A stretch of DNA of 64,000 bases from Metabacillus litoralis. Its GTDB lineage: Bacteria > Bacillota > Bacilli > Bacillales > Bacillaceae. The DNA lies in NCBI RefSeq assembly GCF_003667825.1, contig NZ_CP033043.1:4782501-4846500 (forward strand), written 5' to 3'. Below, piece after piece: positions 25,680-35,418 of this stretch. Below the pieces are notes generated by a model. The model saw nothing but the letters and a program-made list of their open reading frames with translations. It was not told where the DNA came from and made no database searches. The position numbers and the translations under genes were made by a program. The stretch's first letter is position 1; the number at the start of each line of letters is the position of its first letter.

Positions 25680-27113
25680 TTAATCCAAATTTACTCCATG
25701 ACGCTCAAATGCTGCTGCTTCTAGAACAGACATACCTTGCGCCTTTGCAGCCTCAGCGGTTCTTTCTGAGAGTTTTGGTGCAAGATTTGCAGGAGCAGCA
25801 TAGGACATTTCTCTAGCGCGTGCAGCGTTTCTGCGTTGGAACGGTCCCCAAATGGCAAAGGTCATACCAGGGTCTTGGATATTAACAAAAAGTGTGTTTC
25901 CATCTGGTGAGAAGATTGGTCCTGCAAATTCAGCATCATTGAAACTGTTCGCCGCAAAAGGATAAACTTTTCCTTCTGGAGTAATTCCCATAATGCGGTC
26001 TTGTCCATTCCCATCTTCTACAAACCAAAGGTCACCCCATGGCGTACAGCAGATATTATCTGGATATTCCATGTTCTGCGCATCATTTCCTTCATAGAAA
26101 AGCTCTAATGTATTCGTATGAGGAACGTATCGATAAACGCGTCCAAGTTTTTTGTCACCAGCAGATGTGTCATCAAACCAGAAAACACCCTCTTGGAAGA
26201 ACGCACCCTCAAGTCTACTGAATTCAATACATTTTTTTTCTTTAGCTTCCTCACGGCACCAATGAGGATCTACTTCCTTCCATACAAGCTTAAATGTTTG
26301 CCCTGTTTTAAAGGTGCTTGCTGATGGATCAGTTACAGCTTCAATTGCTGCTGCATATAGGGTACCGCCTTTTTGTAATGATCCTGGTTTTTGGCTTAAG
26401 TCATTAGGTATAAAACGATAGAGGTAGCTTGGGCTTGCATCTTCGGTTAGGTAAACATATCCTGTTGAAGGGTCGATTGCACAAGCCTCGTGAGAAAAGC
26501 GTCCCATTTCCTTGATTGGCGTTTTGGACAAGTCGTTTTCTGGTTGAAGTGGGTCTACCTCGAAAACATATCCGTGGCCTTCTGAACGGTTTTCTTCACA
26601 AGTTAACCAAGTGCCCCAAGGTGTTGCTCCTCCGGCACAGTTTCTGATTGTTCCTGAAGATGTAACATATTCCTTTTTCACCTCGCGATTTGGACCTACA
26701 ACTAAAGCTGATGTACCACCTTGAGCATTAGGGTCATAAGGGTTTTTTCCAAATGCTGGACCTGTAGATAACTCATGATTTCGTACAAGAATTGTTGTAT
26801 TGTTCGGACCTTCAAATGCAGCCATTCCATCGAACTTTCCAGGAATAACTGTTCCGTCTGTCATTAACTCGCCTTGTCTGGAAATAATTTTGTAATGAAA
26901 ACCTCTAGGTAAATCGAGAATTCCATTTGGATCTTTTAATAATTCTCCATAACCACCAAATCCAGATGTAGGTTTACCTTTAGCCTGGCTCGGTGTAGCA
27001 TTTCCTACTGATAGTAACCCAGTAGTTCCTAAAGACAATGCAACTGTACTCATTCCTCCAACCTTTAGAAAATCACGACGATTCATACTTTTAAATTCTT
27101 TGTTTTCGGTCAC
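25680..27113 (-). CDS. PhoX-type alkaline phosphatase (DUF839), Tat-exported
   Basis: The protein has a twin-arginine signal (MNRRDFLKVGG, then a hydrophobic stretch) and a DUF839/PhoX domain over almost its whole length (477 residues). Family segments seen are LPRGFHYKIISRQG, CAGGATPWGTWLTCEE and CCTPWGDLWFVED. PhoX enzymes release phosphate from organic esters outside the cell using Ca and Fe. GTG 27113 lies 8 bases after a strong GGGGAGGGA; an in-frame ATG at 27131 overlaps that site, so I prefer GTG. Export by the adjacent TatA-TatC and three PhoP-type boxes upstream suggest a phosphate-starvation operon. Confidence 0.85.
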   Translation of the reverse strand: MTENKEFKSMNRRDFLKVGGMSTVALSLGTTGLLSVGNATPSQAKGKPTSGFGGYGELLKDPNGILDLPRGFHYKIISRQGELMTDGTVIPGKFDGMAAFEGPNNTTILVRNHELSTGPAFGKNPYDPNAQGGTSALVVGPNREVKKEYVTSSGTIRNCAGGATPWGTWLTCEENRSEGHGYVFEVDPLQPENDLSKTPIKEMGRFSHEACAIDPSTGYVYLTEDASPSYLYRFIPNDLSQKPGSLQKGGTLYAAAIEAVTDPSASTFKTGQTFKLVWKEVDPHWCREEAKEKKCIEFSRLEGAFFQEGVFWFDDTSAGDKKLGRVYRYVPHTNTLELFYEGNDAQNMEYPDNICCTPWGDLWFVEDGNGQDRIMGITPEGKVYPFAANSFNDAEFAGPIFSPDGNTLFVNIQDPGMTFAIWGPFQRRNAARAREMSYAAPANLAPKLSERTAEAAKAQGMSVLEAAAFERHGVNLD

Positions 27114-27183
27114 CTGAGATTCCCTCCCCATAATTTTGGAGTCAGTTCATTGTTGTGTGTCTATGTACAAACTATCAGTCTTA

Positions 27184-27211
27184 CGTAAACGGAATGTGAA
27201 AATTATGTAAA
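27184..27211 (-). promoter_or_regulatory. PhoP-type direct repeats upstream of phoX
   Basis: Read on the minus strand: TTTACA, 5 bases, TTCACA, 5 bases, TTTACG. Three repeats at 11-bp period match the B. subtilis PhoP recognition pattern TT(A/T/C)ACA. They lie 71 to 98 bases upstream of the chosen start. A fourth position is degenerate (CTGATA). Confidence 0.75.
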
Positions 27212-27291
27212 TAATTGATGAATTCTGAAAAATGGTACAAAAGAACCGTATCTATACAAGTGTGTTAATTGTCATAGATACGGTGGACCAT

Positions 27292-28191
27292 TTATTCAGG
27301 TAATAAAGAGAGGATATCTTGTGGAAACGTAGCTTCTACTTTAATAGATTTGTGCGAGATAGGATGAGTTAGAGAAATCTTTGCAGCATGCAAAGCCTGT
27401 CGCTGTAAGAGTTTTTTGTCTCCACCATAAAGGGTATCTCCAATGATTGGATGACCTATTGAACTTAAATGAACGCGGATTTGATGAGTTCTTCCTGTTT
27501 CAAGTTGTAGTGATACAACGGACAAGTTTTTCTTTTGGTCATAATGTTCTGTGTGATAGTGTGTTACCGCACTTTGTCCCTTTGGTGAAACTCTTCTTCG
27601 TGTAGGATGATGGCGATCCTTACCAATAGGCTTTTTGATCACACCATTTGGTGGAGACAATCTCCCATTTACAATTGAGATATATGTACGTTTAATCTTT
27701 TTTGTCTGAAGCTCTTGATCTAATAGAGAATGGGCTAAGTCATTCTTTGCAAAAACAACGGCACCAGAGGTATCTCTGTCAAGACGATGAATATGTCTTA
27801 CTCTTATTTTAAGTCCACATGTTTGGTAATAGTAAGCTACGCTATTTGCCAGAGTGCCCCTCTGATTTGCCTCATTGGGATGTGTATCAATCCCAGCTGG
27901 TTTATTTACAATCAGTAGGTGATCATCTTCATAAAGGACCTGTATTGCATGATCCTCTGGTATGACTCCATAATCTTCTTCCTTGAATATATGTAGGCAT
28001 AATTGATCATCTTGGAGAAGTTGATGATTCACGTCTGCTTTATGATTGTTTTTCATGATTGCTGATGTGCTGTTCCACTTTTGAATAAGAGCCTTTGAAG
28101 CGCCAAGCTTGTGCGATAATATGTAGAAAACAGTATTGTTTGCCCAGTCTACTGGGATGTTTATTTCGAGCCATTCACCGACACGTTTCAT
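27292..28191 (-). CDS. RluA-family pseudouridine synthase (YhcT-like)
   Basis: A 299-residue RNA-modifying enzyme. The catalytic motif HRLDRDTSGAVVFAKN (Asp nucleophile) is at about 130-145, with GRTHQIRVH and HPIIGDTLYGG in the C-terminal half. It isomerises specific uridines in rRNA or tRNA; target not predictable. A longer frame from 28278 exists, but ATG 28191 follows AAAGGAAAGGTG and gives the family's normal length. Synteny with B. subtilis yhcS-yhcT-yhcU supports the assignment. Confidence 0.88.
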   Translation of the reverse strand: MKRVGEWLEINIPVDWANNTVFYILSHKLGASKALIQKWNSTSAIMKNNHKADVNHQLLQDDQLCLHIFKEEDYGVIPEDHAIQVLYEDDHLLIVNKPAGIDTHPNEANQRGTLANSVAYYYQTCGLKIRVRHIHRLDRDTSGAVVFAKNDLAHSLLDQELQTKKIKRTYISIVNGRLSPPNGVIKKPIGKDRHHPTRRRVSPKGQSAVTHYHTEHYDQKKNLSVVSLQLETGRTHQIRVHLSSIGHPIIGDTLYGGDKKLLQRQALHAAKISLTHPISHKSIKVEATFPQDILSLLPE

Positions 28192-28359
28192 GAGGGTCAC
28201 CTTTCCTTTATTGCATGTTTTGTGTAAAGAAAAGTATACAGAACAATGAATGGATGTACAATCTAGTTCCGGTAACACTTACCTCTAAAATGTTGTTATA
28301 GACTATGGTATGCTTATTACAGCTAATAAAAGGTTAATAGGAGAAAAAGGGTGATATAA

Positions 28360-28764
28360 GTGAAGGTTGTTGTGGCGTCAACGGACGAACAAGAAAACCA
28401 CATAGCGGAGTTAATTGAACAACTGTATACCGAAATATTTCCGAGGTTTTTTCCAGATGATGAAATTTTGGAATTAAAACAACTAAAAGTGCTTCAGCCG
28501 CAAGCATCTGATCAGGTATACAATGGGACATTAAAAGATGCATTTCAAATTATTTCAAGCCTTCAAGCATTGATTGCCGTTCTTGACTTAATTAATGATT
28601 GTAAAGATGAAAAAGAATATGAAGAAATGTTTGAGCGGAATAGCCAGAACTTAAATGAATATGGTTATTTCTTTCCTTTGTCCTTTTCTCAATTTAAACA
28701 TGCTGAGAGTAGGGAAGGGAAATTTAGTCAATTCATTAAGCCGGCTAATCACTTCATGATCTAG
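28360..28764 (+). CDS. yhcU: YhcU-like conserved protein of unknown function
   Basis: A 134-residue soluble, acidic protein with no motif that I can name. Position next to the YhcT-type synthase, divergent to it, matches B. subtilis yhcU. GTG start with GGGTGA upstream. It consists of mixed helices and strands with LKQLKVLQPQ and IISSLQALIAVLDLIND segments. No function is proposed. Confidence 0.75.
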   Translation: MKVVVASTDEQENHIAELIEQLYTEIFPRFFPDDEILELKQLKVLQPQASDQVYNGTLKDAFQIISSLQALIAVLDLINDCKDEKEYEEMFERNSQNLNEYGYFFPLSFSQFKHAESREGKFSQFIKPANHFMI

Positions 28765-28776
28765 GTAGGTTTATTG

Positions 28777-28820
28777 AAAAAGCACGGAATCACACTTGAT
28801 GTGTGAATCCGTGCTTTTTT
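28777..28820. terminator. Bidirectional terminator between yhcU and the thioredoxin-like gene
   Basis: A stem of about 18 bp (AGCACGG core and CACAC/GTGTG top, one mismatch) flanked by A5 and T6 tracts, so functional in both directions. Confidence 0.88.
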
Positions 28821-28822
28821 CA

Positions 28823-29293
28823 TTACTCAGCATTCCATTCATTTAATAATGAACGAAATGCTTCTTCTGTATTTGATCCTTCTGAACGTGCTACTTCTTT
28901 ACCATCTTGATAATGAACAAGAGTAGGTGTTCCAGTTATATTGTATTGTTGCCATGCATCTTCAAATTCTAATAAATTCAGTTGGTTGATCTCGACACCA
29001 ACTTCATCTGCAATTGGCATTAATACAGGGGTAGTTGCTTTACAATGCTCACATAATGGGCTGAAAAAGTAGACAACAGTATCTTCTTTGTTTTCTAATT
29101 TCTTTTCCAATTCATCTGGAAGAATAATGTTTTGATAATTAGGGTCATCGAGTTGATCAATTGTTGCGGGATCAAGATCACTCTTTCCGTACACATTTCC
29201 TTCCGCTTTTTGATTGTTTTGATACGTTGTCACAAATGCTAGTCCACCAAAAAGGATTAAAATAACTGCACCAAAAATAAGAATTTTTTTCAT
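28823..29293 (-). CDS. Membrane-anchored thioredoxin-like thiol-disulfide protein (Bdb type)
   Basis: A 156-residue protein with an N-terminal membrane segment (about 4-22) and an extracellular thioredoxin fold; the redox motif is CEHC in FFSPLCEHCKA (about 79-82), with the cis-Pro loop TGTPTL near 122. It overlaps functionally with DsbA/BdbD-type oxidases: the following gene codes a DsbB/BdbC-type membrane oxidase one base away, so the pair probably forms disulfides in exported proteins. Whether it works as oxidase or reductant cannot be proved from sequence. Confidence 0.82.
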   Translation of the reverse strand: MKKILIFGAVILILFGGLAFVTTYQNNQKAEGNVYGKSDLDPATIDQLDDPNYQNIILPDELEKKLENKEDTVVYFFSPLCEHCKATTPVLMPIADEVGVEINQLNLLEFEDAWQQYNITGTPTLVHYQDGKEVARSEGSNTEEAFRSLLNEWNAE

Positions 29294-29294
29294 C

Positions 29295-29726
29295 TTATTT
29301 ACCTGCTTTCTTTAGAATTAATAAACTTGTAATAAAAACAATTGTAAACCCAATTAGTGCTAAAAAAGGAATGGTTATAAAACCTAGCCAATTTATATAC
29401 TCACCTGTACAAGGAACAATTCCGCATGAGACAGAATTTTCTCCTAAAAATGAAACCTTTTGGACTCCATAATGATAAAGAGAGATACATCCTCCAACTG
29501 CAGATAATATAAGTGTATAAAGTGCGATACCTGCATCCTTTTTATAAACACCAATTCCTAAAATAATAACTAAAGGATACATAAAAATTCGTTGATACCA
29601 ACAAAGCTCACATGGAGTGTATTTTAATATTTCAGAGAAGTAAAGACTTCCTAATGTAGCAATAAACGATGCCATCCATGCTATTGATAATAAATTTTCT
29701 ACTTGCTTTTTAGTAGAGCTCGACAT
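29295..29726 (-). CDS. bdbC: BdbC/DsbB-family disulfide oxidoreductase
   Basis: A 143-residue membrane protein with four helices. The first redox pair is CELC (CELCWYQRIFMYP) and the second is in SCGIVPCTGEYINW, as in BdbC. It reoxidises a thioredoxin-like partner and passes electrons to quinone. ATG 29726 has GAGGGA at a proper distance; ATG 29738 overlaps that site. It is first in a two-gene minus-strand operon with the 28823 gene. Confidence 0.88.
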   Translation of the reverse strand: MSSSTKKQVENLLSIAWMASFIATLGSLYFSEILKYTPCELCWYQRIFMYPLVIILGIGVYKKDAGIALYTLILSAVGGCISLYHYGVQKVSFLGENSVSCGIVPCTGEYINWLGFITIPFLALIGFTIVFITSLLILKKAGK

Positions 29727-29961
29727 ATCATCCCTCATTCACTAATTTATGTACCATTAAAGTATAAATGCTTAGGTAATAGACTGTAAAAGAATTCAAT
29801 AGAAAAAATGGAATTATCAGGGTATTTTTTGAATTTTCCTTGAATTCGAGGTATTTATGTCCTATTTTTTGATTATTTTAAGATGGATATTCTTTATAAA
29901 AACTTCTAATTATAATTCCTTTTATCTAATCCATACTAACTTTGAAAGGGAGGGATGAGTC

Positions 29962-30387
29962 TTGAATACAATTCAAGAGTGTATGACAACAAGTGTTGCA
30001 ACTGTTTCTTCTAATCAAACGATTAAAGAAGCAGCAGAGTTGATGAGTCAAAATAATGTTGGTTCTATTCCTGTTGTTGATAATGGACAATTAAGAGGAA
30101 TTATTACCGACCGTGATATTACTCTTCGCTCAACTGCTGAGGGACTTGATAGCAATACATTAGTTTCTCAAGTCATGTCAACAAACCTTGTATCTGGTCA
30201 CACAAACATGTCAACTGAAGAAGCGGCAAAGGTGATGGCTCAACATCAAATTCGTCGACTTCCAATCGTTGAAAACAATCAATTAGTTGGGATTGTAGCA
30301 TTAGGTGATTTGGCAACAAATCAAATGTCCGACGAAGCAGCTGGACATGCTTTAACGAATATCTCTGTACCGAATAAAACAAATTAG
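29962..30387 (+). CDS. yhcV: CBS-domain pair protein (YhcV-like)
   Basis: A 141-residue protein consisting almost only of two CBS domains (GSIPVVDNGQLRGIITDRDI near 38-57, and RRLPIVENNQLVGIVALGDL near 96-115), an adenosyl-nucleotide-binding fold. TTG start after GGGAGGG. B. subtilis yhcV lies in the same order after yhcU. A stand-alone CBS protein usually senses energy state or regulates a partner; none is evident. Confidence 0.85.
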   Translation: MNTIQECMTTSVATVSSNQTIKEAAELMSQNNVGSIPVVDNGQLRGIITDRDITLRSTAEGLDSNTLVSQVMSTNLVSGHTNMSTEEAAKVMAQHQIRRLPIVENNQLVGIVALGDLATNQMSDEAAGHALTNISVPNKTN

Positions 30388-30391
30388 GATG

Positions 30392-30422
30392 AAGAGGCCG
30401 ACACTGTTGGCCTCTTTTTGGT
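30392..30422 (+). terminator. Terminator of the CBS gene
   Basis: AAGAGGCC (30392-30399) pairs with GGCCTCTT (30409-30416), followed by TTTGG and T-rich sequence. Confidence 0.82.
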
Positions 30423-30552
30423 CATTATATCTTCTAATTATGTATAAAATAAATAACATAAGCTAAAGGAATGAATTATGTTTTTAGAAAGAAAATAAAG
30501 GGTAATAGTCACTATTAGGTATGTTCAGCAAATAAGATAAAGGAGTAACAAT

Positions 30553-32091
30553 ATGTCCGAAAAGCTAGATTTATCCAAATTCGAAAAGAAGATGATTATC
30601 CGAAATATTGAGGAAAGTGACATAGATGCGATCATCAAGCTTCAATCGAAGTGCTTTCCTGGGATGGAGCCTTGGAAGAGAGAACATTTAGAAAGTCACC
30701 TTGACCATTTTCCAGAGGGTCAATTCTGTGCTGAATTCGAAGGGAAAATCATCGGATCATGCTCAAGTTTATTATTGAATTTTGATGAATATGATGACCG
30801 ACATACATGGGATGACATAACTGACAATGGTTATATCACGAACCATGATCCTGACGGCTATAATATGTATGGAATTGAAGTCATGGTACATCCCGATTAC
30901 AGACGTATGAAAATTGGTCACCGCTTATATGAGGCAAGAAAAGATCTTGCAAGACGATTAAATTTAAAAAGTATTATTATTGGTGGTAGAATTCCTAATT
31001 ATTATAAATATGCTGATGAGCTTTCACCAAGAGAATATGTTCAGCAAGTTTCCTTACATAAAATTTACGACCCTGTTTTGTCTTTTCAGTTATTAAACGA
31101 ATTTACACTTATGAGGATTAACCCAAATTACTTATCAGATGATTTGGCTTCATACCAATACGCAACTTTAATGGAATGGAATAATGTTGATTATCAACCG
31201 AATACAAAACGTTTTTATAAAACGTCAAACCCTGTCCGGATTTGTGTTGTCCAATATATGATGAAGCAGATAGATTCTTTTGAAGAATTTGCTAAGCAAG
31301 TGGAATATTACACAGATGTAGCATCAGATGCCGGCTCAGATTTTGCTGTGTTCCCTGAAATATTCACCACTCAACTTATGTCTTTCCTAAATGAACGATC
31401 ACCTAGTAAAGCGATTCAACGGTTAACAGAGTTTACAGAAGAGTATATTGAATTATTTACTGAACTGGCTGTCAGGTACAATATAAACATTATCGGCGGA
31501 TCACATGTAGTTGAAGAAGAAGGGCGAATTTATAATATTGCTTATCTTTTTAGACGTGATGGAACCATTGAAAAGCAATATAAGCTTCACATTACCCCAA
31601 ACGAAAGGAAATGGTGGGGAATTAGTCGTGGAGATCAGGTTAAAGTCTTTAACACAGATTGTGGGAAAATTGCCATACAAATCTGCTATGATATTGAATT
31701 CCCTGAGTTAGCAAGAATTGCCACAGACAAAGGGGCAAAAATCATCTTTACCCCGTTCTGTACAGAAGATCGTCAAGGATACTTGCGAGTACGTTACTGT
31801 GCCCAAGCACGTGCGGTGGAAAATCAAATTTACACAGTTATTGCAGGAACAGTAGGAAATCTTCCCCAAACTGAAAACATGGACATTCAATATGCACAAT
31901 CTGCTATCTTTGCACCTTCTGACTTTGAATTTGCTCGTGACGGAATTGTTGGTGAATGTAACCCAAATATTGAAATGGTCATTATCGGTGATGTTGACCT
32001 TGAAATATTAAGACGTCAACGCCAATCAGGAACAGTTAATCAATTAAAAGATAGAAGAAAAGATATTTATTCGATTACTTATAAGAAGTAA
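30553..32091 (+). CDS. yhcX: GNAT-nitrilase fusion protein (YhcX-like)
   Basis: A 512-residue protein with an N-terminal GNAT acetyltransferase domain (about 10-200; EVMVHPDYRRMKIGHRLYEA is the acetyl-CoA loop) and a C-terminal carbon-nitrogen hydrolase domain (about 220-490). The nitrilase triad is visible: Glu in FPEIFTT, Lys in YKLHITPNE and Cys in IQICYDIEFPE. AAGGAG precedes the ATG. Same architecture, length and order as B. subtilis yhcX. Amide substrate and role are unknown. Confidence 0.88.
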   Translation: MSEKLDLSKFEKKMIIRNIEESDIDAIIKLQSKCFPGMEPWKREHLESHLDHFPEGQFCAEFEGKIIGSCSSLLLNFDEYDDRHTWDDITDNGYITNHDPDGYNMYGIEVMVHPDYRRMKIGHRLYEARKDLARRLNLKSIIIGGRIPNYYKYADELSPREYVQQVSLHKIYDPVLSFQLLNEFTLMRINPNYLSDDLASYQYATLMEWNNVDYQPNTKRFYKTSNPVRICVVQYMMKQIDSFEEFAKQVEYYTDVASDAGSDFAVFPEIFTTQLMSFLNERSPSKAIQRLTEFTEEYIELFTELAVRYNINIIGGSHVVEEEGRIYNIAYLFRRDGTIEKQYKLHITPNERKWWGISRGDQVKVFNTDCGKIAIQICYDIEFPELARIATDKGAKIIFTPFCTEDRQGYLRVRYCAQARAVENQIYTVIAGTVGNLPQTENMDIQYAQSAIFAPSDFEFARDGIVGECNPNIEMVIIGDVDLEILRRQRQSGTVNQLKDRRKDIYSITYKK

Positions 32092-32094
32092 TTG

Positions 32095-32126
32095 AAAAAA
32101 GCCAACTCACTTGGGTTGGCTTTTTT
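32095..32126 (+). terminator. Terminator of the yhcX-like gene
   Basis: AAAAAAGCCAAC pairs with GTTGGCTTTTTT around CACTTGG. The AT-rich stretch 32127-32378 shows no further feature that I can support. Confidence 0.9.
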
Positions 32127-32389
32127 GGCATGTGAGTTGTGTGTGTCTAATAAAATATAATTAGACAGAATCTGTCACAACAGAAATATCGTAACAAAAT
32201 AAAAAGAATAAAAAACCTTAAGCTAGTTAATTTTTGACTCTAACGAAAGTTGTTTTAATATAACTCTAAAGGAATGTTTAAAGGAAATACTCGGAATTTG
32301 TAGAAATTCAATTATATCTAAGATATTTTTATATGCTAAAATATAAATGATTTTTACTAATTTTTGAAAAAAACTCCTAGGAGGTAAAA

Positions 32390-34135
32390 ATGAGCTGGGA
32401 ACAAAACTATCAACGTTGGAATAATAAACAAGACTTAGATTCAGAACTGAAAAATCTTTTAATTAGTATGGAAGGTAATGAAAAGGCTTTAGAAGACTGC
32501 TTTTATAAAGATTTAGAATTTGGTACAGGCGGTATGCGTGGTGAAATTGGACCAGGTACAAACCGTATGAACATATATACAGTGCGTAAAGCATCTGAAG
32601 GTTTAGCAACTTACATAGAAACATTTGGTGAGGAGGCAAAAAAACGAGGTGTAGCGATTGCTTACGACTCTCGTCATAAGTCACCAGAATTTGCAATGGA
32701 GGCTGCAAAAACATTAGCTTCTCATGGTATTCAAACATATGTATTTGAAGAATTGCGTCCAACTCCTGAGCTTTCATTTGCGGTTCGCCATTTACATGCT
32801 TTTTCAGGAATCGTTGTTACAGCCAGTCACAATCCTCCAGAATATAACGGATATAAAGTGTATGGAGAAGATGGAGGCCAATTACCACCGGCTGCAGCAG
32901 ATACAGTTATTTCATATGTAAATAAAGTGGAAGATGAATTACTCATAAATGTAAAAGATGAAGACGAGTTAAAAGCACAAGGTCTAATCAAAATGCTTGG
33001 TGAAGAAATAGACCAAGCTTATACAGAAAAATTAACGACTATCTCTGTCAATCCAGAGCTTTCTAAAGAAGTAGATGTGAAGGTTGTGTTCACACCATTA
33101 CATGGAACGGCTAATAAGCCGGTTAGAAGCGGTTTGAAGGCACTAGGATATCAAAATGTGACAGTTGTTAAGGAGCAGGAATTACCAGATCCAAACTTTT
33201 CGACTGTTAAATCTCCAAATCCAGAGGAGCATGATGCCTTTACTTTAGCTATTAGAGACGGTGAATCCATCGATGCTGATGTGTTAATTGGGACAGACCC
33301 AGATGCAGATCGCCTTGGGGTTGCTGTGAAAAATAATGAAGGACAATATGTTGTGCTTACCGGAAATCAAACGGGTGCATTGCTTTTACATTATTTACTT
33401 TCTCAGAAAAAAGACAAGGGAATACTTCCAAGTAACGGGGTTGTGTTGAAAACAATTGTTACTTCGGAAATTGGTCGCGATATTGCGAGTTCTTTCGGGC
33501 TTGATACAATTGATACTTTGACAGGCTTTAAATTCATTGGAGAAAAAATAAATGAATATGAGCGAACAGGTCAATATGAATTTCAATTTGGCTATGAAGA
33601 AAGCTATGGCTATTTAATTGGTGATTTTGCACGTGATAAAGATGCAGTGCAGGCAGCGTTATTATCTGTTGAGGTTGCTGCTTTCTATAAGAAAAAGGGT
33701 CTAACTTTGTATCAAGGGCTATTAGAAATTTTCAAAGAATATGGCTATTACAAAGAAGGCTTACAATCACTTACATTAAAAGGAAAAGAAGGAGCAGAGC
33801 AGATTCAAAGTATCCTTCAATCGTTTAGAACCAATCCTCCAACTGAAGTTGCTGGTAAGAAGATTGTTACTATTGAGGATTATAAATCAAGTGAACGTCA
33901 AAAAGTAACTGCTGGTACAACAGAAAAAATTAACTTACCAGGATCAAACGTATTAAAGTACATTCTTGAGGATAACTCTTGGTTCTGTGTTCGTCCATCT
34001 GGTACTGAGCCAAAAGCAAAATTCTACTTCGGGGTTAAGTGTGAAACACTTGAGCAAAGTGAACAGCAATTAGCGGCTCTAGAAGCTGGTGTTATGGAAA
34101 AAGTAAATGATTTAATTGCTACTCTTAGTAAGTAG
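32390..34135 (+). CDS. pgcA: Alpha-phosphoglucomutase
   Basis: A 581-residue enzyme interconverting alpha-glucose-1-phosphate and glucose-6-phosphate, needed for UDP-glucose, glycolipids and teichoic acid glucosylation. The phospho-Ser loop is [13 protein letters not shown] (about 145-157), the metal loop [10 protein letters not shown] (about 302-311), the sugar loop GYEESYGY (about 401) and the phosphate-binding [10 protein letters not shown] (about 541). CTAGGAGG precedes the ATG. B. subtilis pgcA (yhxB) lies in the same place. With the beta-phosphoglucomutase at 4.9 kb, the cell can handle both G1P anomers. Confidence 0.92.
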   Translation: MSWEQNYQRWNNKQDLDSELKNLLISMEGNEKALEDCFYKDLEFGTGGMRGEIGPGTNRMNIYTVRKASEGLATYIETFGEEAKKRGVAIAYDSRHKSPEFAMEAAKTLASHGIQTYVFEELRPTPELSFAVRHLHAFSGIVVTASHNPPEYNGYKVYGEDGGQLPPAAADTVISYVNKVEDELLINVKDEDELKAQGLIKMLGEEIDQAYTEKLTTISVNPELSKEVDVKVVFTPLHGTANKPVRSGLKALGYQNVTVVKEQELPDPNFSTVKSPNPEEHDAFTLAIRDGESIDADVLIGTDPDADRLGVAVKNNEGQYVVLTGNQTGALLLHYLLSQKKDKGILPSNGVVLKTIVTSEIGRDIASSFGLDTIDTLTGFKFIGEKINEYERTGQYEFQFGYEESYGYLIGDFARDKDAVQAALLSVEVAAFYKKKGLTLYQGLLEIFKEYGYYKEGLQSLTLKGKEGAEQIQSILQSFRTNPPTEVAGKKIVTIEDYKSSERQKVTAGTTEKINLPGSNVLKYILEDNSWFCVRPSGTEPKAKFYFGVKCETLEQSEQQLAALEAGVMEKVNDLIATLSK

Positions 34136-34140
34136 TCTTG

Positions 34141-34172
34141 AAGCGGTCAACATATGTTGCCCGCTTTTTTAC
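34141..34172 (+). terminator. Terminator of pgcA
   Basis: AAGCGG...CCGCTT with an inner CAACATATGTTG dyad (one mismatch) and a T6 run. Confidence 0.85.
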
Positions 34173-34280
34173 GTTAGTAATACTCCAATGGTCGTAGAAA
34201 AATTCATACAGATAGAGAAGGTCGTAATCGCTTAGATATTGCTATAATAAACTCAAGAAAAGGAATATGGGAGAAGAGAC

Positions 34281-35405
34281 ATGAGGGGAAAAGATAATCG
34301 AATCCATGAGTTAAATACATTAAAAACAATTGCAGAGAAACTAAACGAAGCAACAGATGTTGGGGAAATGTTGAGCGACGTGTTAAGAGAGTTACTCCAT
34401 GTGACAGAGCTACCGACCGGGTGGATCTTTTTAATAGATGAAAAAGGCCAATACGAATTAGCAGCTGATTATGCGTTGCCTGCCGGATTGACATGGGAGC
34501 AAAAGAAACCGATGTGTCAGGGAGGCTGCTGGTGTCTTGATCAGTATCAGGATGGGCGGCTGAAGAAAGCTGTTAATATCATCACATGTAAGCGAATTGA
34601 GGAAGCGATAGAACAAAAATGGGGAGATACGATGGAAATTACACATCATGCAACCGTTCCTTTACGGGCAGGAAACGAAAAATTTGGTGTTCTAAATGTA
34701 GCCTCTCCTCATAAAAAGAAGTTTACAGATGAAGAGCTGGCATTGTTGGAGTCAGTTGCGTTTCAAATTGGTACAGCAATGAAACGAATACAGCTTGTTG
34801 AAAAAGAAAGATCTCATGCATTAACTAAAGAGAGAAATAGACTTGCTCAAGATTTACATGATTCAGTAAATCAGCTGTTATTTTCAATTATGTTAACAGC
34901 ACGTGGAACAAAAGAGATGACGGAGCAAGAAGATGTAAAGGAAATGCTGACCTATATGCAGGAGCTTTCTCAAGAAGCTTTAACAGAGATGAAAGGCCTC
35001 ATCTGGCAACTTAGACCTCAGGGATTAGAGAATGGCATAACAGCTGCATTATTCAATTATGCAAATGTACTTGGGCTAAAAATGGAATGTAATATAGAAG
35101 GTGTTTGTACACTACCAAATCATATAGAAGAAGAGCTATGGAGAGTCGGACAGGAGGCTTTAAATAACTGTAAAAAGCATGCTGAAACCAATGAAATCCG
35201 CTTTGAATTAAGTAAAACAGAATCTAGTGTCATGATGGTATTTGAGGATAACGGAAGAGGTTTTCATTACGATGAGAACCATTCAATTCCCTCATTAGGG
35301 CTAAAAGGAATGAGAGAGCGAGTCATACGGTTAAAAGGGAATTTTTCATTACAAAGTATACTAGGCGTTGGCACGAAAATTGAAATAATTATTCCGTTAA
35401 AATGA
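34281..35405 (+). CDS. yhcY: NarL-type sensor histidine kinase with GAF domain (YhcY-like)
   Basis: A 374-residue soluble kinase: GAF domain (about 20-170), HisKA_3 dimerisation domain with acceptor His in AQDLHDSVNQLLFSI (about 193), and HATPase_c (about 280-374; ALNNCKKHAE, FEDNGRGF, GLKGMRERV). The GAF domain has a cluster CQGGCWCLDQY near 74-84 and a further Cys in ITCKRIEE near 99, which is suggestive of a metal or Fe-S site as known for some O2-sensing GAF kinases. It partners the response regulator 13 bases downstream. Confidence 0.85.
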   Translation: MRGKDNRIHELNTLKTIAEKLNEATDVGEMLSDVLRELLHVTELPTGWIFLIDEKGQYELAADYALPAGLTWEQKKPMCQGGCWCLDQYQDGRLKKAVNIITCKRIEEAIEQKWGDTMEITHHATVPLRAGNEKFGVLNVASPHKKKFTDEELALLESVAFQIGTAMKRIQLVEKERSHALTKERNRLAQDLHDSVNQLLFSIMLTARGTKEMTEQEDVKEMLTYMQELSQEALTEMKGLIWQLRPQGLENGITAALFNYANVLGLKMECNIEGVCTLPNHIEEELWRVGQEALNNCKKHAETNEIRFELSKTESSVMMVFEDNGRGFHYDENHSIPSLGLKGMRERVIRLKGNFSLQSILGVGTKIEIIIPLK

Positions 35406-35418
35406 GAGGGATAGAAAA

